Shown: piece after piece, positions 24,028-36,660 of the stretch
Layout: every line of letters begins with the position of its first letter
Numbering within the stretch: position 1 is the first letter of the stretch
From: Typhlomys cinereus
Lineage: Eukaryota > Chordata > Mammalia > Rodentia > Platacanthomyidae
Direction: 5' to 3'
Length of the DNA stretch: 64,000 nucleotides
Assembly (NCBI GenBank): GCA_023101885.1
Contig: JALPQD010000248.1
Coordinates: 248,001-312,000, forward strand
Program-made: the position numbers and the translations under genes
Notes under the pieces: generated by a model
What the model was told of the DNA's origin: nothing
The model's database searches: none
What the model saw: the letters and a program-made list of their open reading frames with translations, nothing else

Positions 24028-24046
24028 GAAATAAATACAGAAACAG
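23728..24046 (+). mobile_element. Older tRNA-derived SINE ending in a long CA repeat
   Basis: The head GGACTGGGGAGATGGCTCAGAGG resembles the tRNA A-box region of the other SINEs. The body is diverged and the tail is replaced by a CA microsatellite, then AAATAAATAC. No clear target duplication was found. Confidence 0.65.
23941..24023. repeat. CA microsatellite
   Basis: CA dinucleotides with TA and GA interruptions at the left and a clean run of over 15 CA units around 23985-24020. It arises within the tail of the SINE at 23728. Confidence 0.9.
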
Positions 24047-25079
24047 CTGAGTATAAACTATTTCAACTCCTCAGTGAAAAGGTAATCACATATTGAAACC
24101 ACAGTTAAAATAAAGTAAAAATCTCAGTGGGTTTATTGGTGACTACCAACCAAACTGGAATGTGACATTTGGTTATCACAATATTTTACACATTGCTTTC
24201 CCTTACACAGTTAGAGTAATTGCATGTTTGTCCTGATGAAAGAACACTGGCTTGTATAGTCCCTCCTCCAGATGGGCTCTATAAGCACTTACTGGTTTAT
24301 ACTGTAGCTCTTGAAGGTCATGACTAAGAACTGAATACATAAGGTCCGTTTATTACTTGATGCTCAAAGAAGGCTCATGTTTTCTCCTCAGTATCAATAT
24401 GCAAGCAAAGTCAGAAAAGGCTTTCCTGAGATAAAAAAGCAAGGAAGTTGCAGACAATGGAAAGAAGGTACAGGTAAATATTTTGAAAGTTACAGGTTGA
24501 AGACTGAAGGGGTCTTAGAGGTTCAATACACTGTGCTAATAATTAGTCAGCTTTACCCAAGCTACGCCACTCCCTAAGGACTTCCTACTATTAACAGAGT
24601 GAAAAGAAGAAATAGACTTTGAGCAATTCCTCCTTTTGGGAGTATACTTAGCACTATTGTGCATGATCTATTTATTTAATTTGATTTTCAAAATGTTAAT
24701 TTTCCTATAAATGGTAATCTACTTAACTCTATAATAGCAGATTTTATTTTATTTTCCTTTTAGTCAACACAATACTTTAAAAACATATTAGCCATCTTCA
24801 TTTGTCCATAAATATACCTCAACTACCTGCCTAAGATTTGGTTCTTGTTCCTTAATGGTTAACACTCCAAACTTAATATCATTTTTCTAAATCCCATATT
24901 TTAGTAAAGTGTAATACTTGCCCATATCATATATATTTTATTGAGGTTAAATACATATTCCCCCAAAAGATTTACTTCAATAATATTATATAACTTAATG
25001 TCATTAATTACAGTGACATGCATTTGCAGACATTTTTCATCTCATCATGCATGAGAAACATTTCCCATTCTTTTGACAA
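24047..25079. other. AT-rich spacer, no gene seen
   Basis: Open frames here are short and lack recognisable domains. Nothing else recognised. Confidence 0.5.
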
Positions 25080-25097
25080 CCAATCTAATACTCTTTT

Positions 25098-25366
25098 TTA
25101 AAATTTTTTTATTATTCATTCAATTGTGTGTGTGTGTGCATGTGTGTGTATGTATAGAACCACGGGCAAATTCGGGAACCACCATGGACTGCCTCCACCT
25201 CCTCGTTTACTCTGCCCAGGGATTCACAGGCTCCGCCCTACCAGGACCAGAAATGCAGGCCGCTCCCGCTTCCGGCTGGCGTCTATACGTGGGGTCTAGG
25301 ATCTGAACTCAGGACCTTCTGCCTGCAAGTCAGAGGCTTAACCCCTGAGCCACCTCTCCAGCCCCT
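25098..25366 (-). mobile_element. B2/ID-like SINE with 18-bp target duplication
   Basis: Same family as the copy at 23079, reversed. The T-rich tail is at the left, the TG array near 25124-25155, and the head (CCTGAGCCACCTCTCCAGCCCC) at the right. The duplication ccaatctaatactctttt is perfect at 25080-25097 and 25367-25384. Confidence 0.94.
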
Positions 25367-25384
25367 CCAATCTAATACTCTTTT

Positions 25385-26070
25385 ACTAAGAACTAGAATA
25401 TGAAATTAAGTATATGAAACTACAAATAATGTGTTGAGGGAGAATTTACAGGTTGATGCTTAGTATGGCTGCCTTTCTCTTTTACAATTAAAATACTTTA
25501 TGGATAATAGATTGATCTGCCATACAGATGCCTGTGGGCACTATTAAAGTCTTAAGTTCCTCCTTGTCAAAAGACAGAGGAAATGATTCTTTGCACAACA
25601 TGCATGACTAAGCTCAGCAAATCCTCTCTTGGAAAATTTGACACTTGAAGGTGAAACATGCCAATACTTAATGTGTAAGAAACCATCAATAGGAGATCCT
25701 CACAGGTATACATTTTGGAGAACCTCCCCTTTAGAATGGATTCTAAGAGAAGAAAAGAATCACTTTATTGTGATAGAAAAATTCCCTTACATTAATATAG
25801 CCCAGACATGACAGTGAGAATATCTATCAGTATTTCTGGAAAAACGACTAGTACAAGAACAAATAGCAAGATGAAGAACATTACAAAGAGAAAAAAGAAG
25901 GTTCCACATTTTGGTGATTATAAGTGATAAATGATTGTAAGGAAATTAAACAAGGCATCTGGAAGTACAGAAAGCAAATGTGAAAGGCCCTAAAATAAGA
26001 AACAAAAATATGAGCATTCATCAATGCAAAATAATAATAGTAATGACAGCTGGCTACAAATTGAGTACTT
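25385..26070. other. Spacer left of the full-length L1
   Basis: No gene or repeat recognised. It ends with the left target duplication of L1 copy N. Confidence 0.5.
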
Positions 26071-26086
26071 AGAAATCATGCAGCAA
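26071..26086. repeat. Left target-site duplication of L1 copy N
   Basis: agaaatcatgcagcaa, identical to 33067-33082. The 16-bp length is typical for L1. Confidence 0.95.
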
Positions 26087-27083
26087 GTCCCAGCCCCCCA
26101 CCCTGGAGCCGCCTGGCCAGCAGCACCTCGCACACAGGCCGCCAGCTTTGCGCCAAGGGCCCCGCCCCCTCCGCACCAACCTTCCCAGGTGAGTGAGCAA
26201 GCCAGAGAGCCCCTCCCACCCAGCCCAGCATGGCCCAGCCACACCCCCCAACCTGGAGCTGCCTGGCCAGCAGCACAGGGCACGGCCCCGTCCCCTCTGC
26301 ACAGACCTTCCCAGCTAAGTGAGAGAGTGAGAGAGCCCCGCCCAGCCCAGCCCAGCCCAGCCCCCCACCCTGGAGCTTCCCAGACAGCAGCACCGCGTGT
26401 GCGGGCCCTGGCTTAGCCCCCGGGGCCCCGCCCCAGACCCCAGCCCCTCGCACCCTCCCGCCCCCGCATGCCTCCGCCCCCCTCCCAGGAAGCAGGTGAA
26501 GAATTCTGCCATCAACATCAGATCCTCTGCCTCTCTGGCCCACCGGGGACCTATGCACGTGGTCCACAGAAGACACACTACTACTCAGAATTCAATAGAG
26601 TCCAAAGGAAATGCAAGCAACATTCTAAGGAACAAAGGGAACACAGGCCATACATCTGGACTCCACTACAATCATTATATCACGTGGGCGAGATTCTTCA
26701 TATCCAGTCCAAAGACTAGTAACTTTTTTTTTCTTTTCACCTTCCTGATCCTTTCAAGTATCAATGCTGTAGATCAACTTCTTCATACACCCACCCCAAA
26801 AACATACAACTCCAGGGAGTACACCACTTACCCTCACATTTCACCAAGATACTAAATTGTAAAAGTGCACTACCATACTAATATTCACCCCCTGGTTACT
26901 TAACCTGACTTAACTGACATACTAACAGCCTAGTAGCCTCATCTAGGATATAACAATAACAATACATAAACATACCCAATCCAAGGCAAGCACTAGTAAA
27001 AACTGGCAAGTGTAACAATATCAACTACGTCGATTCAGTGAAAAACACACAGAAACTGAAAGATCCTAAAAAACAAAACAACA
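26087..27083 (+). promoter_or_regulatory. L1 copy N 5' UTR with three GC-rich promoter units
   Basis: CCCAGCCCCCCACCCTGGAGC-like unit starts occur near 26089, 26233 and 26356. The CTGGAG cores are at 26103, 26253 and 26370, so spacings are about 150 and 117 bp. Each of the first two units carries GCCTGGCCAGCAGCAC and a CCTTCCCAG block. From about 26492 on (AGGTGAAGAATTCTGCC) the sequence matches the 5' UTR of copy AA, but upstream of that the two copies differ completely. The many CCGCCC/CCCCGCCC boxes could bind Sp1-like factors (inference). In L1 this region drives RNA polymerase II transcription from its first base. Confidence 0.85.
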
Positions 27084-28149
27084 ATGTACAAGTCAAAGTG
27101 CAGATCCACGAGAAACAAAACCCAGGAAGACCAATCTCCCACCAAAAGAATGAATCCCATAATGAGGGATTCTGACCAGAACAAATCCATGGAAAATAGC
27201 CATGAAAGCCAGACCCAATATAACGACTTTCAGAGTATGGTCATTAGCAATGATTAATACTATGAAAGAGGAAATCCAAGAAGAGTTAAACAACCGTATC
27301 AACCACTTTGAACAGGAACACAACAGGCACTTGGAGGAGTTGAGAAAAACAGTTCAAGAAACAAAAATAGGTATAGAGAAATTAAACAGTCTCAGGTAGA
27401 GTTTAAAATTGAACTAAAACACAAGTTATCTTCAACCCACAACTCAACAGAGAGTCTTATCAGCAGAACAAATGAGGCAGGAAAATAGAATTTCAGATCT
27501 TGAAGACAAAGTGGGAGAAATAATCAGGTCAATGGAAGAGATTGTTAAAGCCAAAAAGATACTGAAGAGGAACATTCAAGAGATATGGGACACCCTGAAG
27601 AAGCCTAACATGCGCATTCATGGAATAGCAGAGCAAGAATCACAAAATACCACACCGGAGGAAATATTTCAATTCATCATAAATGAAAACTTCCCACAAC
27701 TAAAGAATAAGAGGTCTATCCAAATAAAAGAAGCATTTCGCACTCCAAACAGATATGACGAAAATAGAAAATCGCCACGGCAAATAATAGTCAAAACACT
27801 TCACATTCAAGACAAAGAAAAGGTGCTGAGAGCTTCAAGAGAAAAAAAGCAAGTCACTTTTAAAAGTAAACCTATTAGAATAACAAATGACTACTCAATG
27901 GAAACAGTAAAAGCAAGAAGAGCTTAGAGAGACATACTTCAAGTATTAAATGAGCAAATATGCCAACCCAGACTGATATACCTGGCAAAACTATCTGTCA
28001 TGATTGAGAGAGGAAGAAAAGTTTTCCAGCACAAAGACAACTTGAAGGAATACATGTCTACCAATCCAGGCCTTCAAAAAATGCTAGAAATGATACTCAA
28101 GCTTGAAGAAAACAACAAGCACATCCAGGAGGACAGAAGGGAAGTTTAA
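27084..28149 (+). pseudogene. L1 ORF1 of copy N, disabled
   Basis: The ATG at 27084-27086 opens a reading frame of about 355 codons, the usual L1 ORF1 length. Domains in order are a variable N-terminus, a coiled coil (MKEEIQEELNNRINHFEQEHNR region, 27260-27400), an RRM-like block with MRIHGIAEQE (near 27610) and a C-terminal domain with METVKARRA (near 27900). A one-base insertion near 27246 shifts the frame, a second shift lies near 27380, and a TGG codon has become TAG at about 27925. These were seen by comparing with copy D. Confidence 0.9.
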
Positions 28150-28206
28150 TACCACCAAAACATAAATATGAAACAACATGCTTACAAAATCTACTAAACA
28201 TAAAAA

Positions 28207-31200
28207 ATGTCCAGAATTAAAAATAATTTCTCCATTATAACATTAAATGTCAATGGTATTAACTCACCGATTAAGAGACACAGATTACAAACTTGGATGA
28301 AAAACCACAATCCAACAATCTGCTGCCTTCAGGAAACTCATCTCACCACAAAAGATAGGCACATCCTAAGAACGAAAGGCTGGTCCAAAATCTTGCAAGC
28401 TAATGGAACCAGGAAACAGGCAGGGGTAGCAATTGTGCTTTCAGACAAAGTGGACTTCAAACCAAAGAAAATCATAAGAGACACAGATGGATACTACATT
28501 TTAGTCACAGGTACAATTCACCAGGAAGACTTCACAATACTGAACATATATGCACCCAATACGGGCCCCTCCACATTCATTAAGAAAACCCTACAGCATC
28601 TAAACCAAGAAATCAACCCCCAAACAATAATTCTTGGGGACTTCAACACTGCCCTCTCAACATGGGATAGATCAATAGGTCAAAAGCTTAACAGAGACAC
28701 TTTAGAACTTAATCAAACCCAGAAAGAAATGGAACTTACAGATCTCTATTGAACTTTTCACCCACGCACCAAAGAATACACATTTTTCTCAGCAGCACAC
28801 AGAACGTTCTCCAAAATAGATCACATATTGGGCCACAAAATGAATCTGCACATACACAAAAAAGTTGAAATTCTAACCTGTGCCCTATCAGACCACCACG
28901 GCCTAAAGCTCTACATCAACAACACAACAAACTACAGAAAATACACTAACTACTGGAAACTTAACATTATGATGCTGAATGTGAACTGGATTCAGGAAGA
29001 AATTAAAAAGGAAATTCAAGATTTCCTGAAAGTGAATGATAATGAAAATACAACTTACCAAAATCTCTGGGACACAATGAAAGCTGTCCTAAGAGATAAG
29101 TTCATAGCTCTTAGTGCCTACATTAAAAAAAATGGAAACATCAGATATAAATAACTTAATGATGCAGCTTAAGGCTTTAGAGAAACTTGAGCAATCTGAT
29201 CCCAAAAGTAGTAGAAGATAGGAGATTAGCAAAATAAGGGGAGAAATATCTGAAATCGAGACTAAGAAAATGATAGAAAAAATCAACAAGTCAAAAAGCT
29301 GGTTCTTTGAAAAAATCAATAAGATTGATACACCCCTAGCTAAATTACCCAAAAGCAAGAGAGAGAAAACCCAAATTGACAAAATTAGAAATGAACATGG
29401 AGTTATCACTACTGATACCCAAGAAATCCAGAGTATTATAGCATCATATTTCAAAAACTTATACTCTGTGACGTTTGACAACGCAAAAGAGATGGATGAA
29501 TTTCTAAGTAAACACAACTTACCTAAATTGAATCAGGAAGTGGTGAATTATTTAAATAGTCCTATACCATATAAGGAAATTGAGGAAGTAATCTCAAATC
29601 TTCCCACCAAAAAATGTCCTGGACCAGATGGATTCAGCACAGAGTTCTACCAAACATTTAGGGAGTTAATAACACCAATACTCCTTAAACTGTTCCATCA
29701 AATAGTAAAGGAAGGAACACTACCAAATTCCTTCTACAAAGCTAATAACGTCTTAATCCCAAAACCTAATAAAGATTCACTTAAAAAAGAAAACTATACG
29801 CCGATCTCTCTGATGAACACAGACGCAAAGATTCTTAACAAAGTCTTAGCAAATCGGATTCAAAAACATATGAAAAAGATCATTCACAGGGACCAAGTAG
29901 GCTTCATCCCCGGCACACAAGGTTGGTTCAACATACACAAATCAAAAAATGTAATTCATCATGTAAAGCCGTCCAAAGTCCAAGACCACATGATACTCTC
30001 GATAGATGGAGAAAAAGCCTTTGACAAGATCCAACAGCCTTTTATGATCAAAACACTAGAGACAGTAGGAATGGAAGGAACCTTTATCAGTATAATAAAA
30101 GCTGTATACAACAAGCCCACAGCAAGGATTATGCTCAATGGGGAACAATTGGAAACATTCCCACTTCGATTAGGAACTAGACAAGGCTCTCCACTCTCAA
30201 CACTTCTATTCAATATTGTACTTGAAGTCTTAGCTGAAGCCATAAGACAAGAAAGGGACATAAGAGGGATTCAAATCGGCAAGGAAGAAGTTAAGCTATC
30301 CCTATTTGCAGATGACATGATCTTATACCTGAGGGATCCCAAAAACTCTACCAGGAAGCTCCTGGAACTGATTGAGAAGTTCATCAGGGTGGCAGGATAC
30401 AAAATAAATGTGCAAAAATCAGAGTCCTTCCTATTGCCCAGAATGAAAGAAGTGAAAAAGCCTTGAGAGAAACAATCCCATTTACTATAGCCCCTAAAAA
30501 ATAAAATATCTTGGTATAAACCTAACCAAGGAGATAAAAGACCTTTACAATGAAAACTTTAATACCGTAAAGGAAGAAATTGCAGAAGACATCAGAAGGT
30601 GAAAAGACCTCCCATGTTCCTGGATTGGCAGAATCAACATTGTAAAAATGACCATCCTACCAAAGGCAATATACAAATTCAATGCTATACCAATTAAAAT
30701 CCCAAAGCAATTCTTTAAAGAAGTGGACCAAATAATCTCAAAATTCATATGGAGGCACAAAAGACCCAGGATAGCAAAGACAACCCTGGGCAACAAAAAC
30801 ACTGCTGGAGGTATCACCATACCAAATCTTAGTCTATACTACAAATCCATAGTTATAAAAACAGCCTGATACTGGCTCCAAAATAGACACACAGATCAAT
30901 GTATAAGGGTTGAAGACCCAGATATAAGCCCACAAAAATACAGCCATTTGATCTTTGACAAAGGGGCCCAAAGAATCCAATGGAAAAAGAACAGCATCTT
31001 CAACAAATGTTGCTTGCAAAACTGGATCTCCACATGCAGATTAAAGCTGGACCCGTACTTGTCACCATGTACAAGACTTAATTCCAAATGGATCAAGGAC
31101 CTTGATATCAGGCCAGAGACTATAAAAACCATAGTTGAAAGGATAGGGAACTCCCTCGAGCTGATTGGGCTAGGCCAACATTTCCTAAACAGACACCCAA

Positions 31201-32025
31201 TGGCACAGTCACTGCTACCAACTCTCAACAGTTGGGATCTTGTGAAATTAAAGAGCTTCTGTTCAGATAAAGAGATTATAACACGAGCCCAAAGGCAACC
31301 CACAGAATGGGAGAAAATCTTCACTAACCACATATCTGATAGAGCTCTACTGTCCAGAGTGCACAAAGAACTTAGAAAAATAACTCAAAGGAAAACAATG
31401 GCCCAATTAAAAAATGGGCCCTGGAACTAAAAGAAATTTTACCAGGGATGACATTAAACTGTCTAACTAATATCTTAAAAAATTCTCCACTTCCTTAGCC
31501 ATCAGGGAAATGCAAATCAAAACTTCCCTGAGATATCATCTCACCCCGCTCAGGATGGCAAAAATCCACAATACAAACAACAACAAATGCTGGAGAGGAT
31601 GTGGAGAGAGGGGAACTCTCCTACATTGCTGGTGGGAATGCAGGCTCATACAGCCACTCTGGCGAGCCGTCTGGAGATTCTTAAAGAAATTACGGATTGA
31701 AATGCCATATGACCCTGCTATCCCACTTTTGGGAATAACCCCCCATGCACCAGAGGTTCACCTGGATAGCACAAGCATGACCATGTTCATAGTAGCACTG
31801 TTTACAATAGCAAAGTCATGGAATCAACCCAAATGTCCAACAGTTGACGAGTGGATAAGGAAAATGTGGTACATCTATACAATGTAGTACTACTCAGCCA
31901 TCAAGAATGATGAATTACTGGAATTTACCGGGAAATGGATGTCATTAGAAACAATTATATTAAGCGAAGTATCCCAAACCCAGAAAATTAAGCCCCGTAT
32001 GTACTCCCTAATAGGTGGCTCCTAG
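28207..32025 (+). pseudogene. L1 ORF2 of copy N, disabled endonuclease/reverse transcriptase
   Basis: Length is 3819 bp, about 1273 codons, as expected. Endonuclease motifs are LNVNGINSP, QETHL, IYAPN, GDFN (28636-28647) and SDHHG (from 28888). The reverse transcriptase holds FADD at 30305-30316 within the longest open stretch (29270-30466). The CX3CX7HX4C knuckle is at 31588-31641. Disablements include CGA to TGA near 28750, an extra A near 29128, one-base losses near 30435 and 30500, TGG to TGA near 30601 and 30867, a frameshift near 31385 and a stop near 31887. The N-terminal endonuclease alone is open for 181 codons. No complete ORF2 protein can be made. Confidence 0.93.
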
Positions 32026-33066
32026 TATCAAACCCACCCAGCCCACATTGAGACACTTAAAGGTAAACCTATGTAATACAGTAATTGCAAGGATTATGAA
32101 CAGGAGGGATGCGGTTGGAGGGCCACACCAGACACAAGGAGAGAGGGGACCATGTTACAGCAGAGAAAATAGGCCTCCATCAAGGAATGCAAGTAAATAA
32201 TGTGACACCTGGTTAAGTTCACAGATGTTCGTTCCTGATGATGTACGACTGAGAGGGTATGATCTCACCAGAAGGGGAGGGCATATAGTCTGGCAGATAA
32301 AAAGTAACCATTTTTCAAATGGGTGATTGACCCCTACCTCACTGAGATTTCCTACTTTTATTACATCTACCCTTGAATGTGCTATTATAACAAGACTCCA
32401 GTTTAACAGCTTTTTATCTCTGACCAGGGTGTGACATACAGTGCCCATCAGGATGCTGAGAAGGGCATTGCAGGAGCAGCAAAACTGCAAAAGAGAATCA
32501 ACAAACCACAATCCAGAACTTCTATATCAACCACATAGAACTAGGCCAGCCTAACCTCCCCCTATCCTGAAGTCAGGGACATTTGTGGAAGAGGGGGCAG
32601 TAAGATTGTAAGAGCAAAAGCATGGGAGAAGCAATGATTTGCAAGATTCTCCACGCTAGTTAGGGCCAAAGCAATCATAATAGGACTTCGCATGCCCTGC
32701 GCAATGTCCAACACACTATTGATCTCACAAAGTCTAGCATCTGCTAAAGGCACCAAGATCCTTGGAGGCAAGGGATTGACAGCCCCAGTAGTGTTCCTAT
32801 GCTTAAGGGGACAACGAGAAAGGGTTCAGGGAAATGCCACTGGATCCTTGTACATCATCAGAGAGGAGGACCCAGAGGAGAGTTAGGCATACACAATAAA
32901 GGACTCTCTGGGAATTGGGGGGGAGGCACTGGGGGATGGGGCGGGAGGGAGGGTGAGCAGGGTGTTGGGGGGAGGAGGAGGGAGGGAGGGAACTGGTCTA
33001 CTTATTAAGTTTGTATGAGCGGAAATAATAAAAAATGTATTTAAAAAAAGAGAAAAAGAAAAAAAA

Positions 33067-33082
33067 AGAAATCATGCAGCAA
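33067..33082. repeat. Right target-site duplication of L1 copy N
   Basis: Identical 16 bases to 26071-26086, directly after the A-rich tail. Confidence 0.95.
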
Positions 33083-34235
33083 AGCATGTCACCCAAATAT
33101 CTAGACATGATAGGAAGTGTCTAGTGAATCAAGGTGCTCACATTATTGAGAGTGAAGAGATAGCTGTTATTTTTTATTTTACATTTTATGGGCGGATGAA
33201 ATTTAAAATACAATGTTTTGTTGATAGTAGTTACTTTACCTCCTTATATACATATATCATATAGATGTGTGTGTTTGTATGTGTGTGTGTGTATTTGATT
33301 TTTTGAGGTATTTATATTTTTGGATAAATAATACTTGTAATAGAAAGTATCAGAGAAGGTAACCAGGCCTCTCTGTCTCTCTGTTTCTGTCTCTGCCTCT
33401 CTCTTCCTCTGTCTCTCTTTCCACATATAATACAAATAATATATATGCACATACATATGCATGTATGCATATTATATGTATATATTATAGATAGACAAAT
33501 AGATAGCCAATTTGTATTAATTACTTTACCCTGTGCCTGTCATTATAATTGTCATAAACAACTAAATTGAGGAACTATTTATTCTAACTTGAGATTTCCA
33601 AGTGGTTTTACCCCATGGCCATTGGTCCTGGGTGTTTCAACAGACTCCCACAGTAGGATCCTCTTCATGGCAGACTGGAAGCAGAAGTAGAGAACATAAG
33701 AAGCCTGGTGCACGTGAAACCCGAGTTCTATGCCTCTGGTTACTTTATGCTCTAATTAGGACTCATTTCTCACATTCACCACTATCATCCCCCATTATGC
33801 TAATTGCTCGCCAAGATTTTAATCTCTCATATAGATTGTATCTCTCATGATCTATGCATCTCTGGAAATACTATGAAAGACAAAGTTGTTTGCTTCTCTA
33901 ATATCCTAGAAATTTCTCAATTCCAAAAACCTTTGAAATTCAAAATTAACCATCATGAATCCAACATCTGATACTCAAGTATATTGCCCAAGACTTTGAA
34001 ATGCTATTTTAGTCTCTATATAAGAAATCCATGTGTATTTATATCTGGAATATCTCTTTAATTTAATCATACATATAATCCAAAAAGAAACCATATATAC
34101 TCATTGTATGTATATTGTGTATATGCATATATATTTATTTTGCATGTAATTGTAAACTAAAAATAACAATTCTTTACAGCTTTCTGCAGTTTAATAATAA
34201 CAGCCGATTGACACCAATAAATACATAAGAATTTG
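33083..34235. other. AT-rich spacer with simple repeats
   Basis: Contains a TG run (33263-33292), a TCTC/TGTC-rich stretch (33370-33425) and alternating purine-pyrimidine ATGCATAT-type sequence (33440-33490). No gene seen. Confidence 0.55.
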
Positions 34236-34751
34236 CTTTGCTTTTTTTATTACTCATTTTATTTTTGCCTAATCATACAAGCTCAATAGTTACCTCTCTC
34301 TTCTCCTTCCTCCCTCCCCTCTCCCATTGTCTCCATTGCACTCTCCCTCATTCACCTTCCCTCTCTCCCCCCTTCTTCTCTCCCCCTCTCTGGGCTCCTA
34401 CTGCTTCCTTTCTCCCATCCCCCAGAGCATCCATTTATGTGAATGCCAAACCTCTTTCTGAGTCCTCTAAACTAGTGAGGGTTCAGGACTCAGTAGCATA
34501 ATTTGGGGCCCCTTCTTGGGCTATCTGCTAGCATGGGAACTCTATTATGACTATTTAACCCTTTGCCTCTAAGGAGCCTATTGCCTGAAATCTTCTCCAT
34601 TTGGGGGGGGGGGTGTCATTGACATGTCAGCCATTGTGCAGGTCAGGCAAAGTCCAATCATGTGTGGGTCTATTCTGACTGCTGCAGCTGTGACCTGTGT
34701 GAAGTATCTTGCATATTGTTGGTCCTCCCATCTTTAGGGTCTTCACTCTTG

Positions 34752-36660
34752 TTTTTCCACTTTGGGTTTTTTTATTTCGCATTTCATATATGATCCAGTT
34801 TCGCATTTTCACAGGGTCAGAAATTACAATATCCACCCTCAGTCATCTCCCATTTCTGAAATGGCCAGATTGCGCAAGCTGTGATTGAGCGCAAAACTGA
34901 CATGCTCACCAAAAGAAGAAAAAGAAATCAAACAAAATTGTATAATTTATCCTTCATTTCATTCTTCTTAAACCAACGCCCAAGAAAGGCTTATTGTTGA
35001 AGAATGGAAACCCTTTTCGCCATGCCTCAAACTAAACATTAAACTTATCTGACAAGGCAAACACAATTTCTTTAATGGTAAACACATGAAAAATGCTTTA
35101 TGATCCATAAATATTTTGTTACACAGGATACAAAAATATTTTTCACATTCTTGTTGGTGTCAAGGTTCAGAAAGAGTGAGAAGTGGTGGGGTGGGCTTGC
35201 TGTGGGGAGTAAGCCAGAGGAGGTCTTTCTAGACTTGTTGGCCCCTTTGAGAAGGCGGTGAAAGAGGACTCTGCCCTGACATGAAAGGCAAAGTTGCAAT
35301 CTGTTGCTGGGTGATAAGTCTGTGAGTGTGAGTGTGAGTCTGTGTGGGGGGAGAGGGGAGCACCATGGTGGACGGACTCAGGCCCCCCAAGCAGGGTGCA
35401 TGTAGTAGGAGTAGAGTGTGGAAAGAGGGACCAGACACGACCAGCCCAGAGTGCCAGGACATGTCGCTATGGCGACCATGTGGGAACAAACTGTACATAC
35501 ACATACACAAGTTTAAGTGTCACAATTCATGCCTGAGAACATTCAAAATCAAATGCCATGTTTCCTCGAGGGGGAGCTACAGAAGCAAGTTTGGACAGTA
35601 GGGCAGCCCAACCTCCAGGCTGGGCCAACCGTATCCCAACAAAAAGCCCCCAAGCCTCCTTTGGGGTGCACTGTCATCTTTGGAGAAGGACTGAGGAAGG
35701 AGGAGGCACGAGAAGTACACTGAGTCTGGCTTAAGATTCACAGTGTCTGTAGGAAGCAGTAGCTCTGCACAAGCTGCGGGGGCAGTGGAAGGGCAGACCC
35801 CACCATGCAGTCCCAGAACCAACTCCAAGGTGACAGTACTGAGGAGCTAGCACAACTGGCAATACTTCCATCCTTGCTGAGTGGTATCAGAGGAGGGGAA
35901 CCAGCGTACCTGAGTATGGACAGCAGCCCGGCAGCCGTGGTGGCTGGGTAAGTGAATGCAGCACGTGAGATGGCTGGAGTCAGCTACGTGGTGTAGAGAG
36001 GGTAAGGGGTCCAGGCTTTTGGAGATGTGGGGATCAGAGCAGCCCCCATCAGGTCATAGGGATCTCGAGCAATCAAATGTGCTCCCAGGGCGGGGTGAAC
36101 GTTGGTGGGATTTGGTGTCGCCATTAGCTTACTTGCTCTTGGCCATCTTGGTGTTGGCTTTGGAAAACTCTAATCCAGGGTCTGTGGGCTCTCAGGATCG
36201 AAGCGAATACTGGTCAATGCATATTTGGCTGCTTCTGCTCCTGCCAGGCTGTCAAAGATCACAAAACCAACAGGCTGTCTGGAAGTGAGCTTGATCAGGG
36301 ACCCTTCGTAGCCCTTGAATGGTCGGAAAAGGAGATGAGGTTCTCTGGGTTTAATATCCACAGGGAGATGTCTAGACCTCATCCTCCAGGCTGCCGCCGG
36401 TACCGCTGTGGTGCTCGCTGGCTTCAAGTTCCTCATGGTGGGGAGGTGGGCAGAGGGGGCGACGGGACACGTAGGGTGAGCACGGCGCCCAGCCGCAGAT
36501 GCCTAGGTGGGCGAGCTGAGCACCCGGCAATGCTGGCAAGCCAGTGAGAGGGGCAGCCGTGGGGTCAGGGCTGTGGGGGTTCCATGAAGTTAGGCGGGTG
36601 CAGGGAGCAGGGAGGGGCGCTGCAGGGCGAAGAAGACACCTGGAAGGGGAGCAAATAGGC
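34752..36660 (-). pseudogene. RBPMS2: RBPMS2 processed pseudogene inside L1 copy P
   Basis: An intronless, minus-strand copy of the mRNA for RBPMS2, an RRM protein that binds RNA in smooth-muscle and other cells. The decayed reading frame runs from ATG at 36434-36436 (MRNLKP) to TAG at 35847-35849. It keeps [29 protein letters not shown]1-like QPVGFVIF and AGAEAAK, and ends DTTQQGWKY plus a short tail. The DTTQQGWKY ending favours RBPMS2 over its paralogue RBPMS. The RNP2 strand is scrambled, and a frameshift gives a stop right after the RRM near 36170. A GC-rich 5' UTR lies at 36437-36660 and a 3' UTR of about 1.1 kb at 34752-35846. An AATAAA (read on the minus strand near 34770-34780) sits just before a decayed A tail. 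A 12-bp target duplication, tcttcactcttg, is at 34740-34751 and 36661-36672. Confidence 0.93.

Larger units (their letters stand above)
26087..33066 (+). mobile_element. L1 copy N: full-length LINE-1 (about 7.0 kb)
   Basis: This is a complete element: 5' UTR 26087-27083 with GC-rich repeated promoter units, ORF1 27084-28149, ORF2 28207-32025, and 3' UTR 32026 to about 33030 with a G-rich tract at 32910-32990. An A-rich tail ends at 33066. A perfect 16-bp target duplication lies on both sides. It therefore inserted whole and has not been broken by other elements. The proteins are not intact: ORF1 has two frameshifts and a stop, and ORF2 has several of each, some at CpG-derived TGA codons. It is thus relatively young but no longer autonomous. 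Confidence 0.96.

Noticed and set aside
26024..26416. 130-codon proline- and alanine-rich open frame
   Set aside because: It lies in the GC-rich repeated promoter units of L1 copy N. Stop codons are rare there by composition, and it crosses the insertion edge at 26086.
29270..30466. 398-codon reverse transcriptase frame as a possible domesticated gene
   Set aside because: It is the longest open piece of L1 N ORF2, with frameshifts at both ends in exact ORF2 context. Nothing suggests selection for a separate protein.
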